A stretch of DNA of 64,000 nt from the NCBI GenBank assembly GCA_964622545.1, contig CAZUQM010000031.1, positions 1 to 64,000 of the forward strand, given 5' to 3'. Shown piece after piece: positions 58,332 through 64,000 of this stretch (within the stretch, counting starts at the first letter, position 1; every line of letters begins with the position of its first letter). Position numbers and translations under genes: made by a program. The stretch is from JAFGLZ01 sp964622545 (lineage in GTDB: Bacteria > Planctomycetota > Phycisphaerae > UBA1845 > JAFGLZ01). The notes beneath the pieces are model-generated. The model was not told where the DNA came from and searched no databases. It saw only the letters and a program-made list of their open reading frames with translations.

Positions 58332-60527
58332 CTACTGGATGTACCCCAGGCCCTGGAGGCGCCGGCGAGTCTCGCTGTCGAGGCGTTCTTGACCGCGCGG
58401 CCCGGTCGGGCTTCGGTAGGGTTGGCTGGCGTCGACCCACCGCTTGAGCCGAGACTCCAGCCGCTCCACGACCTCGCCATGCCGGGCCGCTACGTTCGTG
58501 GTCTCGCCGGGATCCTCCGCCAGGTTGTACAGCTCCCGCCGCCCCTGCGGGCCCTGGATCAGCTTCCAAGGCCCTTGCCGGATGGCCCGGAACATGCCCT
58601 GGAGCGGGGAGGCGTCGAACTCCGGGTCGATGGCGAGCCGGACCACGTCCACGCCGAAACCGTCGGGTTCCAGCAGCTCGATCACGGCGATGGGCTCATC
58701 CGGCGGCGACGGACTTGACGTCACACCTGTCGTCGTCGCCGAGGTGGTCTGTCTCGATGTCGTGCCCTTCGCCGAGGACACCACCTCGAACAGCGATCGG
58801 CCGAACGAGGAGTCCGTCGGGACGGTCCGCCCGCATGCGGCATGGAGCACGGTGGGCAACAGGTCGGTGGTCTGCACGAGGGCGGCACATCGTCCCGGCC
58901 TCAGCCTCTCAGGATGGCGGATGATCAGCGGCACGTGCGCGAGCGTGTCGTAGACGCACCAGGCGTGTGTCATCAGGTGGTGGTCGCCGATGTTCTCCCC
59001 ATGGTCCGACGTGATCACGATGAGGCAGTCGTCAAGCGAGACGTGCCTCGCCAGCCGCTCGAACAGGTCGCCGATGTAGCCGTCGAGCAGGCGCGTCTCG
59101 CCGTCGTACGTGGCGTTGAAGAGCTCGAGCTGTCGGTCGCTCAGCGTATCCTGCCCCAGCAGGGCGTAGCGGAAGACGTCGTTCCAGACCCATCCGTTGT
59201 GGTACGAGGCGGCCAGATCCCGCTCGCTCACGAACTGGCGGCGGTGCGGCAGCGGCGGTCGGTAGGGCGAGTGGGGCTCGAGGTAGTTCAGGAACAGGAA
59301 GAACGGCCGGTCGCCGGTGCGCCGCGTCAGCCAGCGATCCACAAGCTGGTTGGTGTGCTTGGCGCCCTCATCCAAGGTGGAGGCCGCCCCGAGCCAGGTG
59401 CCCATGAGGCCCGCGGGGTAGAGCACGTCGTCGAGCAGCTTCTGGACCACGTTGCCCCGCGCTCGGTTCAGCGCCGTCGGCCAGACCACGCGATTGAAGC
59501 CCTGGGCCAGGTTGCTGCCCTCGCCGATCCAGGCGTTGTTGCTGAAGGCGACGGTGTCGTAGCCCATCCGGGCCAGCAGCTCGGCCATCGTGGTGAACCG
59601 ATCGTCGAGCCGCATGTGGGCGTAGTTCGCGCCGTGTTCGCTGGGGAACAGGCCCGTGAACATCGACGCGTGCGACGGCAGCGTCCAGATCCCCGCCGAG
59701 TAGCACCGCTCGAACACCATGGCATCGGCGGCGACGGCGTCGAGGCAGGGCGTCGTCGTCCGGTCGTAGCCGTAGCAGCCGAGCCGGTCGAGTCGCTGCG
59801 TGTCGAGTACGATGAAGATCACATGGGGGGGCTTGTCCCGCTCGGGCTCGCCCGCCGTGGATGGAGCCTCGAGAGACGGCGCGGCCGTGACCAGCGGGGG
59901 GCGCTCGCGCCACTGGAGGGCGGCGCAGGCACTCAAGACGACGATCGAAACAGGTGGCGCGACCCGCGAGACGCGGCGTCCGAGACGGCCGAGGAACGTG
60001 CCGCCTATCAGGTGCAACGGGAGGTAGATTGCCAGAGCGAGCAGCAGCCACACGGCGATTCGAAACGCCCACCACACCAGCTCGATAAAGGGCCCCTGAG
60101 GCGGTCCACCTGAGCCGATCATCCAGGTCAGGACCACGATGACGCCGGCGAGCCAGATCGCGAGGCCCATCCCGGTCGGCCTGATGCCCGTCACGACGCG
60201 CCGTATCCCGATCAACACTAGCCACACGGCGACCGCGCCCAAGACACCGTGTAGCGCCCATAACACGGCGTGCGCGGCTGCCGAGTAGGTCAGCACGTCG
60301 ACCCATTGTCGGGCGTCCATGATCTCTCGATAGGCCCAGCCCTCGCGGACGCCATAGACGAGCCCGAGCACGACCCCGGCCGACAGCCCGACGATCGGCG
60401 ACCAGACGAGGAGCCTGAGCAGAGCGGCGATTCTGGAGCCCGGTCTGCGGGCATCACGGTCCTGGTCGACCGCCTCCGTGCCGTCGGCGGTTGGGCTGGC
60501 GTCTTCGGAGGGCGCGAAATGGTGCAC
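58332..60527 (-). CDS. Membrane-anchored sulfatase-fold protein with Thr nucleophile site
   Basis: The 731-residue protein starts at GTG 60527 if the promoter at 60585 is used. It has five hydrophobic segments (about 35-60, 79-108, 120-137, 149-173 and 190-205). The alkaline-phosphatase/sulfatase domain follows, with IFIVLDTQRLDRLG near 237-249, GIWTLPSHASMFTGLFPSEHG near 279-299, YLEPHSPYRPP and ITSDHGE. The nucleophile position has Thr282 (T-x-P-S-H) instead of the Cys or Ser of C-x-P-S-R sulfatases. It therefore resembles LtaS-type and phosphoethanolamine-transferase enzymes and may transfer groups to surface lipids or glycans. It is divergent from the exporter permease. Confidence 0.8.
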   Translation of the reverse strand: MHHFAPSEDASPTADGTEAVDQDRDARRPGSRIAALLRLLVWSPIVGLSAGVVLGLVYGVREGWAYREIMDARQWVDVLTYSAAAHAVLWALHGVLGAVAVWLVLIGIRRVVTGIRPTGMGLAIWLAGVIVVLTWMIGSGGPPQGPFIELVWWAFRIAVWLLLALAIYLPLHLIGGTFLGRLGRRVSRVAPPVSIVVLSACAALQWRERPPLVTAAPSLEAPSTAGEPERDKPPHVIFIVLDTQRLDRLGCYGYDRTTTPCLDAVAADAMVFERCYSAGIWTLPSHASMFTGLFPSEHGANYAHMRLDDRFTTMAELLARMGYDTVAFSNNAWIGEGSNLAQGFNRVVWPTALNRARGNVVQKLLDDVLYPAGLMGTWLGAASTLDEGAKHTNQLVDRWLTRRTGDRPFFLFLNYLEPHSPYRPPLPHRRQFVSERDLAASYHNGWVWNDVFRYALLGQDTLSDRQLELFNATYDGETRLLDGYIGDLFERLARHVSLDDCLIVITSDHGENIGDHHLMTHAWCVYDTLAHVPLIIRHPERLRPGRCAALVQTTDLLPTVLHAACGRTVPTDSSFGRSLFEVVSSAKGTTSRQTTSATTTGVTSSPSPPDEPIAVIELLEPDGFGVDVVRLAIDPEFDASPLQGMFRAIRQGPWKLIQGPQGRRELYNLAEDPGETTNVAARHGEVVERLESRLKRWVDASQPYRSPTGPRGQERLDSETRRRLQGLGYIQ

Positions 60528-60584
60528 GTCGGTCGGGTCCGGCCTTGTGGTGGAAACGCTCGCACGTCCGGTGCAGACCCTGGT

Positions 60585-60613
60585 ATTGTAGCAGGTGCTC
60601 CGTCCGGGACGAA
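60585..60613 (-). promoter_or_regulatory. Possible promoter of the sulfatase-fold gene
   Basis: On the minus strand TTCGTC, 17 bases and TACAAT (60585-60590) predict transcription from about 60578 and a leader of about 50 bases before GTG 60527. The remainder of the 325-base gap to 60852 holds no gene. Confidence 0.4.
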
Positions 60614-60852
60614 ACGCCTGTCGGCGGTGGAGGACGACGGGCCCGTCGTCGTGCGGGCCGGTGCGTTCGGGCGGTGCGGCTGAGGTGAGGCCTGCGGGCG
60701 GTCCGACACCGGCGGACGCCCGGGAGCACGTCCGATAACACCCGCGACGTCCGATTATGCCTGATCGCCAAGGCAAGTCGCCCACCCCACGAGCCGATAA
60801 CTGACCCTGAGAGCGTCTCGTACGCGCTCGATTGCGACGTGCAAGGAGAACG

Positions 60853-61767
60853 ATGTCGACCGCACGACCCACGACGCTGCAGGAACCCGCGGCCGGATGG
60901 CTCCGCCGCGAGGTCCGTATCTGGCAGGAGATGGTGGCCGAGCTGCTCCGTTATCGCGAGCTGTTGGCCAGCCTGACCGGTCGTGAAATCAGCGTCCGCT
61001 ACAAGCAGTCGATGCTGGGCATCGCCTGGGCACTGCTCCTGCCGCTGACGATGATGGTGATCTTCACCTTCGTCTTCACCCGCGCCGTCCAGCTCAAAGA
61101 GGTTGTCGACATCGCCATGCCCTACGCGGTCTTCGCGTACATCGGCCTGCTGCCGTGGCTCTTCTTCGCCACCAGCCTGACCCAGGCCGTCAACAGCCTC
61201 GTGGCCAACTCGAGCCTCGTGACCAAAATCTACTTCCCCCGCGAGATGTTCCCCTTCGCGTCGGTGGCCAGCGCGCTGGTCGACTTCCTCATCGGATCGC
61301 TGGTGCTCATAGGCCTGGTGGTCTACTTTCATCTCGTGCCCGATACGTCCGGCCCGGCCGTAGCGGTCGGCTCGGAAACCGTAGCGGGGGACTGGACCTT
61401 CACCTTCCACCCCACCATGCTGCTGGTGCCCTTGGTGCTGGTCGTTCAGATCATCTTGACGCTCGGCCTGGCCCTGCTGCTGTCGATGGCCAACCTTTTC
61501 TACCGCGACGTGCGCTACCTGTTCACCGTGGCCATTCAATTGCTCATGTTCCTGACCAACGTCATCTACCCCTTGCCGACCGACAGTGCCTGGGTCAACC
61601 TGAACCCCATGACGCCGATCATCTCGGCCTACCGCGAGCTGATCATCATGGGGCAGCTTCCCGAGGCCGGCCCGTCGCTCTACGCGGCCGGCTTCGCGGT
61701 CGTCACCTTCCTGCTGGGCTGGCGGTGGTTCCACGCCACCGAGTTCCGCTTCGCCGAGCGGATCTGA
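60853..61767 (+). CDS. ABC-2 polysaccharide export permease (Wzm/TagG-like)
   Basis: This 304-residue permease has the family start ELLASLTGREISVRYKQSMLGIAWALLLPLTMMVIFTFVFTR and then about six membrane segments, with FNPMTPIISAYRELI-type sequence (here LNPMTPIISAYRELIIMGQLPE). It exports O-antigen, teichoic acid or similar glycan together with an ATPase that is not present in the window to its right. AAGGAG precedes ATG 60853. A periplasmic loop of about 35 residues (LVPDTSGPAVAVG) separates two segments and is longer than usual. The partner ATPase may lie elsewhere or be encoded by a distant gene. Confidence 0.9.
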   Translation: MSTARPTTLQEPAAGWLRREVRIWQEMVAELLRYRELLASLTGREISVRYKQSMLGIAWALLLPLTMMVIFTFVFTRAVQLKEVVDIAMPYAVFAYIGLLPWLFFATSLTQAVNSLVANSSLVTKIYFPREMFPFASVASALVDFLIGSLVLIGLVVYFHLVPDTSGPAVAVGSETVAGDWTFTFHPTMLLVPLVLVVQIILTLGLALLLSMANLFYRDVRYLFTVAIQLLMFLTNVIYPLPTDSAWVNLNPMTPIISAYRELIIMGQLPEAGPSLYAAGFAVVTFLLGWRWFHATEFRFAERI

Positions 61768-61814
61768 TCCGTGCTAGCGGCGACGCACATCCAAGGGCAA
61801 AACTCCCGCAGCAC

Positions 61815-61842
61815 TTGGCACAGCCGGTGCGGACGCTACACT
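61815..61842 (+). promoter_or_regulatory. Possible promoter of the epimerase gene
   Basis: TTGGCA (61815-61820), 16 bases, TACACT (61837-61842), giving a leader of about 118 bases before ATG 61967. Confidence 0.4.
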
Positions 61843-61966
61843 ACGTACTTCTCTGCGCGGTCAGGACGGCGGAGGCACCGCTGTGGCTCGGGACGGCTCC
61901 GATGAGCCGCGCCGACACGCGGGCGTGCCGAACCGGACCGCCATGCACCGTTGAGGCGAGGACTCG

Positions 61967-62896
61967 ATGAACGTACTCATCACGGGCTCCAGTGGTCAGA
62001 TCGGCACGAACCTGGGCTTGGCCCTCCAGGATCGCGGGGATCGCGTCGTGGGCGTCGACCGCCGCGAGAACACCTGGACCGATCGGATCGAGACACACCA
62101 GATAGACTTGACCCAGGCCTGCGTGAAGGATCTGCCCAACGAGCCGACGTTCGATGCGGTCGTGCACCTGGCCGCACACGCCAAGGTCTTCGAGCTGGTC
62201 GAGAACCCCACGCGAGCGATGGAGAACATCACCATGGTGTTCACCGTGCTCGAGTTCTGCCGCCAGCACCGCATCCCCATCATCTTCGGCAGCAGCCGCG
62301 AGGTGTACGGCGACATCGTCCGCCACGTGACCGAAGAGATCCAGGCGGACTTCGTCGTCGCCGAGAGCCCCTATTCGGCCAGCAAGATATCCGCCGAGGC
62401 CCTGATCTACTCGTACCAACGCTGCTACGGCCTGCCGTTCCTCGTCTTCCGCTTCAGCAACGTCTACGGCCGGTACGACTGCGACATCGAACGCATGGAA
62501 CGCGTGATCCCCCTCTTCGTCCGACGCATCCACGACGGCGAGCCGATCGTCGTCTACGGGCGCGAGAAGGTGCTCGACTTCACCTACGTGGACGATTGCA
62601 CGGCCGGGGTGATCCGCGGCATCGACGCGCTGGTCGACGACCGTGTCCAGAACGAGACGATCAACCTCGCCTTCGGCCAGGGCAACACGCTTGTCGACGT
62701 GGTGAACATCGTCTCGTTGGCGCTGGGATGCAGGCCCAACGTGCGCTACGAGCCGACGCGATCCGGCGAAGTGACCCGATACGTCGCGGACATCCGCAAG
62801 GCCCGCGAGCTGCTCGGCTACGAACCGACCATGCCGCTGACGGCCGGGCTGCCTCGCGAGGTCGAGTGGCAGCGCGAGGCGGGGTTGCTCCGCTGA
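61967..62896 (+). CDS. NAD-dependent sugar epimerase/dehydratase
   Basis: This 309-residue extended SDR has GSSGQIG (7-13), DLTQACVKDL, VHLAAHAKVFELVENP, the Ser of FGSSREVYG and the catalytic YSASK (about 140-144), then FRFSNVYGRY and FTYVDDCTAG. It belongs to the GalE/WcaG-type group acting on nucleotide sugars. The exact product sugar is not predictable. It is followed 13 bases later by the deacetylase gene, so the two form a unit in the polysaccharide cluster. Confidence 0.9.
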   Translation: MNVLITGSSGQIGTNLGLALQDRGDRVVGVDRRENTWTDRIETHQIDLTQACVKDLPNEPTFDAVVHLAAHAKVFELVENPTRAMENITMVFTVLEFCRQHRIPIIFGSSREVYGDIVRHVTEEIQADFVVAESPYSASKISAEALIYSYQRCYGLPFLVFRFSNVYGRYDCDIERMERVIPLFVRRIHDGEPIVVYGREKVLDFTYVDDCTAGVIRGIDALVDDRVQNETINLAFGQGNTLVDVVNIVSLALGCRPNVRYEPTRSGEVTRYVADIRKARELLGYEPTMPLTAGLPREVEWQREAGLLR

Positions 62897-62909
62897 ACGG
62901 AGCCTGGAT

Positions 62910-63764
62910 GTGCCTCTCTCTGATCCGAAGCGCATCATGCGATGGGTCGACCGGATGCGGCTGATGCGCTGGACCGACGACCGACCGCGCGTGCCGATCC
63001 TCCTCTACCACCTGATCCAGCGGTCCGGACCGGTGGCCGATCCGTCGATGGCCGTCCCGCAGCGTCGTTTCGACGAGCAGCTCGCGTGGTTGTCCGAGGC
63101 GGGTTTTCAGGCCCTGACGCTCAGCCGTGTCGTGGACTACGTTCGCGGCGGCCGGGCCGTCCCGCCCCGCAGCTTCGCCCTCACCTTCGACGACGGATTC
63201 CTTAGCACGTATCGCTTGGCCCGGCCCGTCCTGGTCCGCCTCGGCATGCCGGCCGCCGTGTTCCTGGTCAGCAACCTGCTCGGCAAGCAGGGCGAGTGGA
63301 TGCACGACGAGCCGTCGGGCCCGCAACTGCTCATGAATGCCGATCAGGTCTTGGTGATGCGCGACGAAGGCTTCGAGTTCGGCTCGCACGGTTGCACGCA
63401 TACCCGCATGACGCGCCTTGACGCGTCGACGCTGACGGCCGAGCTGGTCCGATCCAGAGAGCAGCTCAGCCGGTTGCTTGAGCGCGAGGTCGAGACCGTG
63501 GCCTACCCGCACGGTGCGACCGACGCGCGCGTGGTCCGGGCTGCCCGGCGGGCGGGGTACACGTCTGGCCTGTCGGTCACCGCCGGATGGAACCACCCAC
63601 AAACGGATCTCATGAGGCTTCGGCGAATCGTCGTGACCGCCCACGACACCGGGGCGAGCCTGCTGATGAAGATGATACTGGGCCGGCATGCCCCACGCGG
63701 GCATGAGGTGATGGCTGAACTTGGCCGCACCGTGGTCCGGGGTGTATCCGGCAGACGCCAGTAA
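62910..63764 (+). CDS. Polysaccharide deacetylase (NodB-like)
   Basis: This 284-residue carbohydrate esterase family 4 protein has VPILLYHLI, the metal and catalytic TFDDGF near 93-98, GSHGCTHTRM near 155-164 with the two His ligands, and AYPHG. No signal peptide is visible, so it may act on cytoplasmic precursors or through a non-classical route. It starts at GTG 62910, with GGAG upstream. It probably removes acetyl groups from GlcNAc-type residues of the glycan produced by this cluster. Confidence 0.9.
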   Translation: MPLSDPKRIMRWVDRMRLMRWTDDRPRVPILLYHLIQRSGPVADPSMAVPQRRFDEQLAWLSEAGFQALTLSRVVDYVRGGRAVPPRSFALTFDDGFLSTYRLARPVLVRLGMPAAVFLVSNLLGKQGEWMHDEPSGPQLLMNADQVLVMRDEGFEFGSHGCTHTRMTRLDASTLTAELVRSREQLSRLLEREVETVAYPHGATDARVVRAARRAGYTSGLSVTAGWNHPQTDLMRLRRIVVTAHDTGASLLMKMILGRHAPRGHEVMAELGRTVVRGVSGRRQ

Positions 63765-63809
63765 CAGGGGAGTCACGATGTCCTGACGAGCCGGGGGTGT
63801 GCGGGGCTG

Positions 63810-64000
63810 TCATGCCCGACCGTTCGAGCCGGCCAGGGCCGCGGTGTGCCCGGTTGCGCGGCGATAGGTGTCCAGGCATCGTTCCGCTGCATCGCCCCAA
63901 CTGAGCTTGCGGACCTCGAAGCTGCCGTGCTCTCGCAGCGTCGACTGGAGCGGTGGATGCTTCAGAACGGCGATGATCTTGTTGGCCATCTCGTTGATGT
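63810..64000 (-). CDS. GT4-type glycosyltransferase, C-terminal fragment
   Basis: From the right edge to the TGA at 63810-63812, a minus-strand frame encodes 62 residues: INEMANKIIAVLKHP, LREHGSFEVRKLSWGDAAERCLDTYRRATG and a short tail. The phrase Leu-Ser-Trp-Gly-Asp-Ala-Ala followed by a Tyr-containing helix is the normal end of GT4-family glycosyltransferases (usually FSWE-x-x-A). The catalytic part lies beyond the window. It is convergent with the deacetylase gene and fits the polysaccharide cluster. Confidence 0.75.
   Translation of the reverse strand, partial: INEMANKIIAVLKHPPLQSTLREHGSFEVRKLSWGDAAERCLDTYRRATGHTAALAGSNGRA

Noticed and set aside
1..64000. tRNA or rRNA genes
   Set aside because: No T-loop/acceptor combination or rRNA-like conserved sequence was seen on either strand, within the limits of reading by eye.

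Overview
The window looks like a chromosomal segment from a GC-rich member of the Planctomycetota, possibly Phycisphaerae-like. This is inferred from gene content, because no rRNA or tRNA gene is visible. The indicators are Tat-exported Gfo/Idh/MocA oxidoreductases and TIM-barrel sugar isomerases, pseudopilin-like exported proteins, a sulfatase-fold protein, PilZ paralogues, a HAF-repeat protein, a large glycoside hydrolase repertoire and a planctomycete-type truncated acyl-carrier-like protein. The run of 100 N at 40505-40604 shows that this is a draft assembly.

Layout. 1-626 is the broken end of a pseudopilin paralogue. 1606-5825 is the conserved translation and secretion operon ffh-rpsP-trmD-rplS-yraN-tatD. 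5835-7835 (minus) holds a LigD-type phosphoesterase domain protein, queC and pgeF. 7936-20338 is dominated by exported carbohydrate-related proteins (two sugar isomerases, a beta-helix protein, a pseudopilin, an esterase), a double-ATPase ABC protein and a DUF4160/DUF2442 pair. 20680-21876 holds two PilZ proteins. 23985-27835 is a tandem pair of Tad/vWA surface proteins with matching promoters and terminators. 28105-30954 holds a PTPS-family enzyme, a metallo-beta-lactamase-fold hydrolase and a HAF protein with a long Asp-Pro-Gly tract. 31445-40275 holds a GH31 operon and more NAD(P)-dependent oxidoreductases. 40372-40659 is a palindromic repeat cluster containing the assembly gap. 43861-50267 is a four-gene GldA/GldF/GldG/DUF4340 ABC system. 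50307-50934 is a second DUF4160/DUF2442 pair bracketed by identical hairpins. 50995-58166 holds an oxidoreductase, a GH51 arabinofuranosidase, a VapBC-like pair, the acyl-carrier-like protein and an FKBP isomerase. 58332-64000 is a polysaccharide and cell-envelope cluster.

How it works together. The metabolic theme is harvesting complex polysaccharides: GH51 and GH31 hydrolases, an acetyl-esterase-like hydrolase and a beta-helix protein, followed by oxidation and isomerisation of unusual sugars by Gfo/Idh/MocA and xylose-isomerase-like enzymes. A second theme is building the organism's own surface: GT-C, GT2 and GT4 transferases, an ABC-2 exporter, a sugar epimerase, a deacetylase, Tad/vWA proteins, and proteins with a Cys-Gly/hydrophobic/Arg C-terminal tail.

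The most unusual observations are these: an acyl-carrier fold whose two halves occur in reversed order with the break exactly at the phosphopantetheine site; a palindromic repeat family whose stems change in a compensated way while flank and loop stay constant; a DUF4160/DUF2442 module flanked by identical 33-bp hairpins with a promoter that predicts a leaderless mRNA; a PTPS protein with the ExxHGH motif instead of the QueD cysteine; a QueC with Asp to Asn in the PP-loop; and vWA domains with a large insertion between the metal-site motif and the rest of the fold.
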